A DNA stretch of 64,000 nucleotides, from NCBI RefSeq assembly GCF_003952725.1, contig NZ_CP032509.1:1078001-1142000 (forward strand), given 5' to 3'. The notes below the pieces were generated by a model. That model searched no databases. It worked only from the letters and a program-made list of their open reading frames with translations, and was not told the DNA's origin. The stretch comes from Georhizobium profundi. GTDB lineage: Bacteria > Pseudomonadota > Alphaproteobacteria > Rhizobiales > Rhizobiaceae. How positions within the stretch are numbered: position 1 is the first letter of the stretch; each line of letters begins with the position of its first letter. Below are positions 55,373-64,000 of the stretch, piece by piece. The translations under genes and the position numbers were made by a program.

Positions 55373-56395
55373 ATGAATGACCAAAGCCCCAGACTGGGCG
55401 AGTTTGACTATGCCGGCGACGATCACGTCCTGCCATTCCAGGTGGAGGCGCTAGATGCGCGCGGCCGTGCTGTGCAACTCGGCCCGATGCTCGACAAGAT
55501 CATGGCGCGCCACGATTACCCCGAGCCTGTTGCGCGCCTGCTTGCCGAGGCAATCACGCTGACGGTGCTGATCGGCACGTCGCTGAAATTCGATGGCAAG
55601 TTCATGGTGCAGACGCAGGGCGATGGGCCGGTCGACCTCTTGGTGGCAGACTTCACCACGCCTGATGCCGTGCGCGCTTACGCGCGCTTTGACGAGCAGG
55701 CGCTTGCGCAAGCGGTTGCCGCAAACCGGCTCGAGCCGCATGAACTACTCGGCAAGGGCATCCTCGCCTTCACGATCGACCAGGGCGAGTTCATGCAGCG
55801 CTATCAGGGCATCGTCGAGCTGGATGGTGCGACGCTGGAAGAGATCGCCGGCGCCTATTTCCGGCAGTCCGAGCAGATACCGACGAAGGTTCGGCTTTCG
55901 GTGGCGCAGCTTTACGATCGCGATGAGGATGGCAGGCCGCGGCATCAATGGCGGGCCGGCGGCGTCATCGTCCAGTTCCTGCCTGATGCGCCCGAACGGA
56001 TGCGTCAGAGCGATCTGCCCGGCGGCGATGCGCCGGATGATTTCGAGCCGACGGGCGTCGAGGACGACGACGCCTGGGTAGAAGCCGTCGCCATGGTGGA
56101 AAGCATCGATGCGGATGAATTGACCGATCCGCTCGTCGGCTCGGAGCGGCTGCTGTTCCGGCTCTTTCACGAACGCGGCGTGCGCGTTTTCGAACCGGCG
56201 CCCGTTCTCGACCGGTGCACGTGTTCGCGCGAGAAGATCAAGTCGGTGCTCGACAATTTCACCAGCGACGAAATCGCCGAGAGCACCGATGATGGCGTCA
56301 TCGCCGTCACCTGCGAGTTCTGTTCGACCGAATATCGGTTCGAACCCGAAGAACTTGGTCAGCACAGCGCGGAAAGCGAAAGCCACCTCCACTAG
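55373..56395 (+). CDS. hslO: Redox-regulated chaperone Hsp33
   Basis: A 340-residue Hsp33 holdase. The C-terminal zinc switch has CTCSREKI (about residue 282) and CEFC (about residue 317), which release zinc on oxidation and activate the chaperone. The ATG has GGAGAAACCCG before it. It closes the argD-argF-hslO operon and is followed by a hairpin. Confidence 0.94.
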   Translation: MNDQSPRLGEFDYAGDDHVLPFQVEALDARGRAVQLGPMLDKIMARHDYPEPVARLLAEAITLTVLIGTSLKFDGKFMVQTQGDGPVDLLVADFTTPDAVRAYARFDEQALAQAVAANRLEPHELLGKGILAFTIDQGEFMQRYQGIVELDGATLEEIAGAYFRQSEQIPTKVRLSVAQLYDRDEDGRPRHQWRAGGVIVQFLPDAPERMRQSDLPGGDAPDDFEPTGVEDDDAWVEAVAMVESIDADELTDPLVGSERLLFRLFHERGVRVFEPAPVLDRCTCSREKIKSVLDNFTSDEIAESTDDGVIAVTCEFCSTEYRFEPEELGQHSAESESHLH

Positions 56396-56397
56396 AA

Positions 56398-56426
56398 GAC
56401 TTGAGCCGCGTCATGCGGCTCAAGTC
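56398..56426 (+). terminator. Terminator-like hairpin after hslO
   Basis: GACTTGAGCCGC-GTCAT-GCGGCTCAAGTC is a perfect 12-bp stem with a 5-nt loop, 2 bp past the hslO stop. It is followed only by GCTTTG, so termination may be partial. Confidence 0.7.
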
Positions 56427-56634
56427 GCTTTGGGCGGGGGCATGCATCGCCTGGAGCCGCGATCACATGACAAAACTTTAATTTGCCTTGTCTTCATCCG
56501 TTCGGCATCTAGCTAGAACACATATGAAAGCCGTGCGCCGGGGACGTCGGTCGGATGGCGGTTCTCGCGGGACAAAAGGGCCGAAGTGCCGAGCCCGCGA
56601 CTATCCCAGACGATGAGTTTGACGGAGCACGCTT

Positions 56635-58071
56635 ATGCTGATCTCTCCCCATGACGAGTCCGTGTCGACCGATCGCGTGAACGATGCCACGCGTGCGTCC
56701 GGCTCGACGATGTGGCGCACCGGTCGCTTCGTCCTCCAATTCGTGCTGATGCTGGCGATCCTCGTCGGATCCTACGTCGTCATGACGATGGTGATCGCCG
56801 CGCGCCCCGAGCGTGTGCCGAACCCGATCACGCCGACGGTCTATGCGGTGGCTGCGCAGGACGTCGTCATCGAGGATCACCGTCCCGACATTCTGGCCTA
56901 TGGCGATGTGGTCGCACAGCGCACCGTCGATCTGCGTGCCCAGGTGACGGGAGAGATCATCGAGGTCAACCCGCAGCTGCGGGCCGGTCAGCGCATCGAG
57001 CAGGGCGACTTTCTCGCCCGGATCGACCCCTTCGTTTATGAAGGGCAACTTACCGAAGCGCGCGCCAGCCTGGCGCAGGCACAGGCGGTGCTCAGCGAGA
57101 TCGATGCGCGCATCGCGGCCGAGCGAGAGCAGCAGCAGAGTGCGGAACTGCAATTGGAGATCGCCGAGAGCGATCTTCTCCGCGCGCAATCTCTCTCCGA
57201 TCGCGGCGCTGGCACGCAGCAGCAGCTCGATGAACGCCGCCTTGTCGTGTCGCAGCGCAGTCAGGCAGTCAGCCAGAGCAGGAACACACTTCTCGTAGAA
57301 GAGGCACGCCGCAACCAGCAGCAGGCGGAGATCGAGCGGCAGGAATGGCTGGTGCGCCAAGCCGAGCGCGCGCTTTCCAACACCACGCTGACGGCACCTT
57401 TTGCCGGGGTGATCTCCGAAGCCATCGCGGAGCCGGGGCGTATTGCCGGCAGCGCCGACATCATCGCCTCCATTTACGACGACCGGCTGCTCGAGGCCCG
57501 CTTCACGCTCACCGATGCGCAATACGGCCGGATCTCGTCCGATGGCGAACCCCTGATCGGGCGCGCGGTCGAGGCATCGTGGGTCGTCGGCACGGAGACC
57601 TACCGGTATGAAGGCACGATCGATCGCCTGGGTGCCACGGTTGCGTCCGACCGCGGCGGGGTCGAGGTTTTCGCGCGGCTGGCTCCGGCCGATCATGCCG
57701 TGCAGTTGCGGCCGGGCGCCTTCGTCGCGCTGTCCGTGCCGGATCGGCTCTATGCCGACACCATCGAACTGCCTGAAAGCGCGGTTTACGATCCCGGCCA
57801 TGCCTATGTGATCGAAGAGGGCGTGCTGCGGCGCCGCGAGGTGACGGTTCTCGCCTATCAAGGCGACACGATTCTGCTTCGAGGCGACCTGCAGCCTGGC
57901 GAGCGCGTTCTGACGACGCGTCTCACGGAGGCCGATGAGGGCCTGGCCGTGCGCATTGCCGGCGAAGCGAGCGATACGGATCCTGCGGCCGAGGCTGTCG
58001 AGCCTGCCGGTGAACGCAGCGGCGGCAGACGACCCGGCGGACGAGGCGCCATGCGCGCCTTCGGAGGCTGA
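56635..58071 (+). CDS. RND efflux periplasmic adaptor (HlyD/MFP family)
   Basis: A 478-residue membrane-fusion protein with one N-terminal transmembrane helix (about 34-55). It has a barrel-sandwich half (GDVVAQRTVDLRAQVTGEIIEVN), a long coiled-coil hairpin (about 145-250, rich in Gln/Glu/Ala/Arg) and the second half (NTTLTAPFAGVISEA). A Gly/Arg-rich tail ends it. It couples the RND permease to an outer-membrane channel, which is not encoded here. GGAG lies 7 bp upstream. Confidence 0.9.
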   Translation: MLISPHDESVSTDRVNDATRASGSTMWRTGRFVLQFVLMLAILVGSYVVMTMVIAARPERVPNPITPTVYAVAAQDVVIEDHRPDILAYGDVVAQRTVDLRAQVTGEIIEVNPQLRAGQRIEQGDFLARIDPFVYEGQLTEARASLAQAQAVLSEIDARIAAEREQQQSAELQLEIAESDLLRAQSLSDRGAGTQQQLDERRLVVSQRSQAVSQSRNTLLVEEARRNQQQAEIERQEWLVRQAERALSNTTLTAPFAGVISEAIAEPGRIAGSADIIASIYDDRLLEARFTLTDAQYGRISSDGEPLIGRAVEASWVVGTETYRYEGTIDRLGATVASDRGGVEVFARLAPADHAVQLRPGAFVALSVPDRLYADTIELPESAVYDPGHAYVIEEGVLRRREVTVLAYQGDTILLRGDLQPGERVLTTRLTEADEGLAVRIAGEASDTDPAAEAVEPAGERSGGRRPGGRGAMRAFGG

Positions 58072-58073
58072 CG

Positions 58074-61000
58074 ATGGCCCGCTCTCCCATTCGCCAATCG
58101 ATGGTGGAAGCCCGCCAGCGTGCCGGACGCGCCGCAGGCGGCGGCATCCTGCGCACCTTCGTGCGCCATCCCAATGCCGCCAACATGCTGATGGCGCTGA
58201 TGATCATCTTCGGGCTCTTCAGCCTGGCGCGGATCAACACCCAGTTCTTCCCGCCCGTCGAGCAGCCGAGCATTTCGGTGTCCCTTGCCTGGCCCGGTTC
58301 GAGTGCCGAAGATGTCGAGCGCAACGTGTTGGCACTGGTCGAGCCGGCAGTGCGCTACATCGACGGCGTCGACGACATGTCGTCCACGGCAAGCGAGGGG
58401 TCGGGCTCGATCCGGCTCGACTTCGCCGAAGGCACGGACATGCAGCGCGCGCTGGCGGAAGTGGAAAGCGCCGTGCGCGGTGTCTCTAACCTGCCGACCG
58501 ACGTGGAGACGCCGCGGGTTACCCGCGCGCAGTTCTTCGAAGGTGTCGCCAAGCTCGCCGTAACCGGAGCGGCGTCGGAAGACGTGAAGCGCAATTGGGC
58601 CAAGCGTATCCGCGACGACCTTGTCGCCCGCGGGATCGACCGGATTGAATTCACCGGACTGCGCAGCCCCGAGATCGTCGTCGATATCGACGAGCGGGAG
58701 CTTCGTCGGCTCGGGATGACGATCGAGGAAGTATCCCAGGCGATTTCGGCGAACAGCCGGGATGTGCCTTCGGGCAATGTTGCTGGCTCGGTCGAGCGCC
58801 AGGTGCGGCTGATTGCCGAGCGTGAGACGCCAGCGCGCCTCGCTGCCATGGAGATCAAAACCCTGCCGACCGGCGAGCGCGTGACGCTTGGCGACGTAGC
58901 GCGCATCGAGGGTGGATACGACCCCGACGAGCAGCGCGGCTTCTCGAACGGCACGCCTGCGATCGAACTGGACATCCAGCGTGCCGCCAATGCCGATACG
59001 CTGCAGACCGCATCGATCCTCAACACCTATCTCGCAAGCCTCACGCCGCAGCTGCCGGCCAATATCGAGATCCAGACTTATGACGTGGCATCGGACGCGC
59101 TCGAAGAACGGGTGTGGCTGCTGATCGAGAACGGCATCGGCGGCTTGCTTGTGGTCATCGTGGTGCTGTTCCTGTTCCTCGACTTCCGCATCGCGTTCTG
59201 GGTCGCTGCCGGCATTCCGGTCGCGGTCATGGCCACGCTCGGGCTCATGTATGTGTCGGGGCAATCGATCAACATGATCTCGATCTTCGCGCTGATCATG
59301 ATGCTTGGCATCATCGTCGACGATGCGATCGTCGTCGGTGAACAGACCAATACGCGGTTGGAGATGGGCGACGATCCGCTGACGGCAGCGGAGAATGGTG
59401 TCGGGATGGTCATGACGCCGGTGCTCGCGGCCATGGCGACGACGCTCGCCGCATTCGCCCCGATCGTGATCCTCGGCGGACCGATCGGGCAGATGATGAG
59501 TGCTTTGCCGCTCGTGGTCATTGCCGTTCTGGTGGCGAGCCTCGTCGAATGCTTCTTCGTGCTTCCGGGGCACCTGGCCCATTCGCTCGGGCGCAAGCGG
59601 CGCGTCGGCTGGTCCTATTGGCGCCATCTCGCCATCGCTCTGATGCTGACGCTTGCGGCGGCCGTTTTCCTGTCGCGTCAATCGGGTCTGGCCGCGGAAA
59701 GCGCCTCGCTGCTCGGCCAGGCCTCGCTCGCGCTTGGCACTCTGGCGCCGGTGCTTCAGGCGGCGATCATCGGCGCCGTGGCGCTGCTCATCGCGGGCTT
59801 GCTGGAATTTGCCATTCAGAAACTGCAGCGCCGCGATGCCGGTTCGTCCGCTTCGCAGAAGAGCCGCTTCCGCAAAGGCTTCGATCGACGGTTCGAAGCC
59901 TTCCGCGACGGGCCGTTTCACCGTGTCGTCTCCGCGGCGTTTCATTGGCGTTACGTGACCGTGGCTCTGTCGGTCGGCGTGATGATGATCGTCAGCGTCG
60001 GGCTGCTGCGCGGTCAGCATGTGCCATTTGTCTTCTTTGAATCCCCGGAAGCCGAAACGATTTCGGGCAGCATCGTCTTTAATGCGGGCCTGCCGGAAGA
60101 GGAAGCCGTTGCCGCGATCGGGCGCATCGAGGCGGCGCTGCGGGAGGCGGAACGTGGTCTTGCCGAAGAGGGCGCGCTGATCGCCGCCACCTTCACGACA
60201 CTCGGCACATCGGGCCGCAGCGGCGATACGACGGCGCGGATCAATGTGCAGCTGACGACATCTGAAAGCCGGACCATCCGCACGCCGGAGATCGTCGCAG
60301 CATGGGAAGAAGCTGCGCCGGACATCGCCGGCGTTCGGCGCTTCTCGATCTTCCAGGCGCGCCTTGGGCCACCCGGCCGTGATGTCGAAATCCGCTTGCA
60401 GGGCGACCGCATCAGCTCTCTCAAGGCAGCATCGGACGATGTGATTGCGCTGCTCGCGACGATCCCCGGCGTTTCGGGCGTCGAGGACGATCTGCCCTAC
60501 GGCAAGCCCGAGCTTGTCATGGAATTGACGACGCGTGGCGCGCTTCTCGGCTTCACGACGGACGAGGTCGGCCGGCAGATCCGCAATGCATTCCAGGGCG
60601 CGATCCCGTTTCGCTTCGCGCGCGGTGACGACGAAGTGACGGTACGCATCAGCCAGACGATGCGCCAGCAGGGCTCCGGCGCGATCAGAAATTTCGAGCT
60701 GCGCACGGCCGATGGCAGCTATGTGCCACTGACCGAGGTCGTATCGCTGTCGGAGCGGCAGGGCTTTTCCTCGATCCGACGCCGGGACGGTCAATCGACC
60801 TTGTCGGTGACCGGGGACGTCGATTTAGCCCAGACAACGCCCGATGCGGTTCTCGCGCAGGTGAGAGGCAGCGGCGGGCTTGATCTGATTGCCGCCGAAC
60901 ATGGTGTGGATTTCAATTTCGGCGGCCGCGCGGAAGAGCAGGAAGAGGCGTTCTCGGACCTGACGATTGCCACCATGGCGGCGCTGACCGTGATCTACAT

Positions 61001-61496
61001 CATCCTCGCCTGGGTGTTCGGCAGCTATTGGCGACCGATCGCTGTCATGCTGATCATTCCATTCGGGCTTGCCGGTGCCGTCTTTGGCCATTGGGTGCTA
61101 GGCTTCCCGTTGACGATCATGTCGCTCATCGGTCTGCTCGGTCTTGGTGGGATACTGGTCAACGACTCCATCATTCTCGTAGACCGTATGGAGGAGCGGC
61201 TGAAAGCCGGCAACGCCGTCGATGAGGCGGCTATCGGCGCCAGCCGCGATCGGTTCCGGGCCGTGCTTTTGACGTCGCTGACCACGATCGGCGGCCTGTT
61301 CCCGCTGATCTTCGAGACGAGCGTCCAGGCTCAGTTCCTGATCCCGATGGCCGTGACGATCGTATTCGGCCTCGGCATCTCGACCGTGCTCGTGCTAATG
61401 CTGGTGCCGGCGTTCATCGGTATCGGTTACGATATCCGCAGCGCGCTTTCGGCGATCTACGGCCGCCGGGCACCGGTGACACCGGCGTCTCTTTAA
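58074..61496 (+). CDS. RND-family efflux permease with an enlarged TM6-TM7 segment
   Basis: A 1140-residue AcrB-like proton-driven exporter. The family landmarks are the N-terminal PVEQPSISVSLAWPGSSAED, the TM4 acidic pair in MLGIIVDDAIVVGEQTN and the repeat in the second half (GLGGILVNDSIILVDRMEER). It is about 100 residues longer than AcrB; residues about 505-610 carry two or three extra hydrophobic stretches between TM6 and TM7. Starts 2 bp after the adaptor. Substrate unknown. Confidence 0.9.
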   Translation: MARSPIRQSMVEARQRAGRAAGGGILRTFVRHPNAANMLMALMIIFGLFSLARINTQFFPPVEQPSISVSLAWPGSSAEDVERNVLALVEPAVRYIDGVDDMSSTASEGSGSIRLDFAEGTDMQRALAEVESAVRGVSNLPTDVETPRVTRAQFFEGVAKLAVTGAASEDVKRNWAKRIRDDLVARGIDRIEFTGLRSPEIVVDIDERELRRLGMTIEEVSQAISANSRDVPSGNVAGSVERQVRLIAERETPARLAAMEIKTLPTGERVTLGDVARIEGGYDPDEQRGFSNGTPAIELDIQRAANADTLQTASILNTYLASLTPQLPANIEIQTYDVASDALEERVWLLIENGIGGLLVVIVVLFLFLDFRIAFWVAAGIPVAVMATLGLMYVSGQSINMISIFALIMMLGIIVDDAIVVGEQTNTRLEMGDDPLTAAENGVGMVMTPVLAAMATTLAAFAPIVILGGPIGQMMSALPLVVIAVLVASLVECFFVLPGHLAHSLGRKRRVGWSYWRHLAIALMLTLAAAVFLSRQSGLAAESASLLGQASLALGTLAPVLQAAIIGAVALLIAGLLEFAIQKLQRRDAGSSASQKSRFRKGFDRRFEAFRDGPFHRVVSAAFHWRYVTVALSVGVMMIVSVGLLRGQHVPFVFFESPEAETISGSIVFNAGLPEEEAVAAIGRIEAALREAERGLAEEGALIAATFTTLGTSGRSGDTTARINVQLTTSESRTIRTPEIVAAWEEAAPDIAGVRRFSIFQARLGPPGRDVEIRLQGDRISSLKAASDDVIALLATIPGVSGVEDDLPYGKPELVMELTTRGALLGFTTDEVGRQIRNAFQGAIPFRFARGDDEVTVRISQTMRQQGSGAIRNFELRTADGSYVPLTEVVSLSERQGFSSIRRRDGQSTLSVTGDVDLAQTTPDAVLAQVRGSGGLDLIAAEHGVDFNFGGRAEEQEEAFSDLTIATMAALTVIYIILAWVFGSYWRPIAVMLIIPFGLAGAVFGHWVLGFPLTIMSLIGLLGLGGILVNDSIILVDRMEERLKAGNAVDEAAIGASRDRFRAVLLTSLTTIGGLFPLIFETSVQAQFLIPMAVTIVFGLGISTVLVLMLVPAFIGIGYDIRSALSAIYGRRAPVTPASL

Positions 61497-61503
61497 GCGT
61501 GGA

Positions 61504-62961
61504 TCAGGTTCGCCAGAACCGCGGCAGGAAGAGCACGAGGATCGTGAACAGCTCCAGGCGGCCAAGAAACATGCCCGCCGACAGGATCCATTTCGCCGTA
61601 TCGTTGAGGCTCGCATAGTTTCCGGCAGGCCCGATCAGATGGCCAAGCCCCGGGCCGACATTGGAGAGCGCCGAACCGGCGCCGGACAGCGCCGTCGTCA
61701 TGTCGAGGCCGGTCATCATCAGGCCGAGGGACAGAAACGCGAAAGCCATGATGAACAGGAAGAAGAAGCTCATCACCGAGGTGATGACGGAGCCTTCGAT
61801 CGGTCGGCCGTTGAACTTCGGCCGGAAGATGCCGCGCGGATAGAGCACGCGGTAGATGTGTTCCCGCACCGCTTCGAACAGCACGATGAAGCGGAAGATC
61901 TTGATCCCGCACGAAGTCGACCCGGCACAGCCGCCGGCGAACATGATGACGAAGAAGAATGCGACGGCGTGCGAGCCCCAGAGGCCGTAATCGGTCGACG
62001 CATAGCCGGTGCCGGTGACGACGGAGATCACGTTGAAGGCTGCGTGTCGCAGCGCGTCATGGCCCTGGTGGTAGCCGCTGCGATCGGCGATGCCCCAGGC
62101 GATCAGGGAGGCCGCGAGCACGAACAGGAGGAACGCCCGCACCTGATCGTCGTCGAAGAGCGAGCGAGCCCGCCCCTGCAGCAGCTGCACGTAAAGCAGG
62201 AACGGAATCGACCCGGCGATCATGAAGAAGACCGCGATCCACTCGATGGAAGCGCTGTCGAAATGGCCGAAAGAAGCATCCTTGGTGGAGAAGCCGCCGG
62301 TGGCGACCGTGGTCATGGCATGGATGACCGCATCGGTGATGCCCATACCGGCGGCGCCGTAGCACATGGCGCAGATCAGCGTGATGCCGATGAACACGAA
62401 GGTGATGGAACTGGATATCTGGCGCGCGCGCGGCAGGATCTTTTCGGCCGTGTCGAAAGCTTCCGCCTTGAACAATTGCATGCCGCCGATCTGCAGCATG
62501 GGCAGAACGGCGATCGCCATGACGATGATGCCGAGGCCGCCGAGCCATTGTAGCAGGCCGCGCCAGAACAGCACGCCGACCGACGTGGTATCGAGCCCGA
62601 TGATCACGGTCGCGCCGGTGGTCGTCAGACCCGACATGCTCTCGAAAAATGCGTCGGTGTAGCTCGGCAGAACGCCGGTCCAGACGAAGGGCAGGGAGGC
62701 GAAGAAGACGAGCGCCAGCCATGAGATCACTGTCATCAACAATGCCTGACGCCGGGAGAGACCTTGCGCGGTGCCTCGCGTCGCTGCGAAGAGCGAACTG
62801 CCAACGAGCGTGGTGATCAGCGAACAGACGACAAAAACCGTCCAGTCTTCGTCCTGAGCGGCAAACCCGACGAGCGCCGGAACGAGCATGGCCAGCCCGA
62901 GCGCGGCGAGGAGGGTGCCTGTGACAAGAAAAACCGGCCGGAAATCGAGCGCATCGCTCAA
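61504..62961 (-). CDS. trkH: TrkH-family potassium uptake protein
   Basis: A 485-residue K+ transporter membrane subunit with four pore-loop repeats, including [36 protein letters not shown] and LSNVGPGLG, the selectivity-filter glycines of the TrkH/KtrB family. The start is TTG, overlapping the apaG stop (TTGA), so expression is coupled. The regulatory TrkA is not in this window. Confidence 0.92.
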   Translation of the reverse strand: MSDALDFRPVFLVTGTLLAALGLAMLVPALVGFAAQDEDWTVFVVCSLITTLVGSSLFAATRGTAQGLSRRQALLMTVISWLALVFFASLPFVWTGVLPSYTDAFFESMSGLTTTGATVIIGLDTTSVGVLFWRGLLQWLGGLGIIVMAIAVLPMLQIGGMQLFKAEAFDTAEKILPRARQISSSITFVFIGITLICAMCYGAAGMGITDAVIHAMTTVATGGFSTKDASFGHFDSASIEWIAVFFMIAGSIPFLLYVQLLQGRARSLFDDDQVRAFLLFVLAASLIAWGIADRSGYHQGHDALRHAAFNVISVVTGTGYASTDYGLWGSHAVAFFFVIMFAGGCAGSTSCGIKIFRFIVLFEAVREHIYRVLYPRGIFRPKFNGRPIEGSVITSVMSFFFLFIMAFAFLSLGLMMTGLDMTTALSGAGSALSNVGPGLGHLIGPAGNYASLNDTAKWILSAGMFLGRLELFTILVLFLPRFWRT

Positions 62962-63350
62962 TTGAGGGTTCTCGCCGCTCCTGGTCGATCCAGCGAGAAT
63001 GCGGGAATGGCCACTTCGAAGCTCTCCCCGTCTTCCGACTGCATCTCGTAGAGGCCGTACATGACGCCGGACGGCGTATCGAGCGGGCAGCCCGACTGGT
63101 ACTCATAGCTGTCGCCGGGGCGCAGGATGGGCTGCTCGCCGACGACGCCAGGGCCGCGAACCTCATCGACGCGGCCTTGCTCGTCGGTGATGTGCCAGTA
63201 GCGGCTCTTCAGTTGAACGACCGTGTTGGATTTGTTGGCAATCACGATGCGATAGCCCCAGACATAACGGCTGTCGTCCGGGTCCGATTGGTCGTCCAGA
63301 TAGAAGGGCTCGACCGTTACTTCGATGTCGCGGGTCAATGCGCGATACAT
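62958..63350 (-). CDS. apaG: ApaG (CorD) protein
   Basis: A 130-residue fibronectin-III-like ApaG domain protein ([54 protein letters not shown]). Its role is unsettled; it is linked to Co2+ resistance, magnesium efflux and Ap4A metabolism in enterobacteria. AAGGAATGACC precedes the ATG chosen. It forms an operon with trkH. Confidence 0.93.
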   Translation of the reverse strand: MYRALTRDIEVTVEPFYLDDQSDPDDSRYVWGYRIVIANKSNTVVQLKSRYWHITDEQGRVDEVRGPGVVGEQPILRPGDSYEYQSGCPLDTPSGVMYGLYEMQSEDGESFEVAIPAFSLDRPGAARTLN

Positions 63351-63539
63351 GGTCATTCCTTCCAAGCCGCAACGGCGGCCTATTCTCTCGCTGATATTCT
63401 ACAGCGGCCACGACACGTCAAGAATCATAGTTTCAGTAGTGTTAACGGCATCCTCACGGCAGCATGACGCGGCGGTGCTGGCCAGAAGCGCCAAGGGACG
63501 CTACAGCGGCGTGGCATTTCGTCATCAGGGGCAGGCACA

Positions 63540-64000
63540 ATGCTGGACGGAGCAGCCAAATCCATCATCCAGCCGACCCTCGACCGCATTGGCCGGGGGC
63601 TGGCAGGCTGGGGCGTCAGCGCCAACCACGTCACGCTCGTTGGCCTGCTGATCGGCGTTTTCGCCGGAGCTGCGATCGTCGCCGAGCAGTTTTTCGCAGC
63701 ATTCGTCCTCATTCTGGTGAGCCGTGCGCTCGATGGTCTCGATGGCGCAGTGGCGCGCGCAACGGCGCCAAGCGATTTCGGCGGGTTTCTCGATATCGTT
63801 CTCGACTTCGCTTTCTACGGCCTCATCCCGCTGGCCTTCATTATTCAGGATCCGCAGCAAAACGGCATCGCCGGCGGGCTGCTGCTGCTGTCCTTCTACG
63901 TGAATGGCGCGAGCTTTCTGGCTTTCGCGACCATTGCGCAAAAGCGCGGCCTCTCGACCGACGCACGCGGCGTGAAATCCTTCTATTTCACGACAGGGCT
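63540..64000 (+). CDS. CDP-alcohol phosphatidyltransferase-family protein, cut by window end
   Basis: The first 153 residues of a membrane phosphotransferase. The family motif lies in LDGLDGAVARATAPSDFGGF followed by LDIVLDF (DG-x2-AR ... G-x3-D-x3-D), with one residue fewer than the usual spacing between AR and G. Hydrophobic helices flank it. Which phospholipid it makes is not readable. AGGGG precedes the ATG. The 3' end lies outside the window. Confidence 0.85.
   Translation, partial: MLDGAAKSIIQPTLDRIGRGLAGWGVSANHVTLVGLLIGVFAGAAIVAEQFFAAFVLILVSRALDGLDGAVARATAPSDFGGFLDIVLDFAFYGLIPLAFIIQDPQQNGIAGGLLLLSFYVNGASFLAFATIAQKRGLSTDARGVKSFYFTTG

Noticed and set aside
56524..56616. Arg-rich 30-codon frame upstream of the RND adaptor, possible leader peptide
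   Set aside because: No ribosome site and no codon pattern suggesting coding; nothing links it to attenuation.
57858..60794. 978-codon minus-strand open frame opposite the RND genes
   Set aside because: It spans two genes on the other strand, has no recognisable domain, and is rich in His, Arg and Asp as a shadow frame.
1..64000. CRISPR array, insertion sequence, prophage or integrase-attachment site
   Set aside because: No spaced direct repeats, transposase, phage structural gene or integrase was seen; the single tRNA has no adjacent integrase or repeated 3' end.

Overview
The window looks like a chromosome segment of an aerobic anoxygenic phototrophic alphaproteobacterium of the order Hyphomicrobiales (Rhizobiales). 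The evidence is a high-GC genome with one end of a photosynthesis gene cluster (ppsR tail, bchG, a PucC-family gene, bchP, tspO). It also carries the rhizobial-type frcBCAK/frcR fructose locus, GcrA and CcrM-type GANTC sites, the LexA-controlled imuA-imuB-dnaE2 cassette, the argD-argF-hslO operon and the carboxyspermidine route. An ectABC-ask operon suggests a marine or otherwise saline habitat. Genera such as Fulvimarina or Hoeflea would fit, but the sequence alone does not fix the genus.

Layout. 0-4.5 kb: bacteriochlorophyll tail-attachment genes behind a perfect PpsR operator. 4.6-10.1 kb: an outer-membrane protein and ectoine synthesis (ectR divergent from ectA-ectB-ectC-ask). 10.1-15.2 kb: fructose ABC uptake (frcBCAK) divergent from its ROK regulator frcR, with a long inverted repeat covering both -35 boxes. 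15.3-21.4 kb: ectoine/hydroxyectoine catabolism (doeD-like transaminase, eutC, eutB; divergent doeA and an M20 deacetylase). 21.4-30.4 kb: a HicAB module, an SDR, pyrC, pyrE, carboxy(nor)spermidine dehydrogenase and decarboxylase, fructokinase, pgi and a second HicAB module. 30.4-38 kb: acyl-CoA ligase and the SOS mutasome imuA-imuB-dnaE2. 38-42 kb: an OpgC-like protein, several very small stress-type genes with EcfG-like promoters, tRNA-Thr(CGU) and nitronate monooxygenase. 42-52 kb: an unknown membrane protein, ppk2, and the Pho regulon phoR-pstSCAB-phoU-phoB. 52-56.4 kb: gcrA, argD, argF, hslO. 56.6-64 kb: an RND efflux pair, trkH, apaG and a CDP-alcohol phosphatidyltransferase cut by the window end.

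How the parts fit. The cell can make ectoine and apparently also degrade ectoine and hydroxyectoine. It can import fructose (frc), phosphorylate it (fructokinase) and isomerise it (pgi). It couples phosphate sensing (Pho) to polyphosphate through ppk2, which is divergent from phoR. Most genes are ordinary chromosomal genes and I see no insertion sequence, prophage or CRISPR array.

The observations I would check first are: (1) an apparent one-base frameshift in imuA, whose only in-frame ATG lies inside the LexA box; (2) a run of tiny genes each preceded by a GGAAC-N16-GTT-like promoter; (3) five GANTC sites, four within 36 bp, between gcrA and argD, together with three terminator-like hairpins; (4) the divergent frc operator; and (5) the non-canonical composition of the ectoine catabolic cluster.
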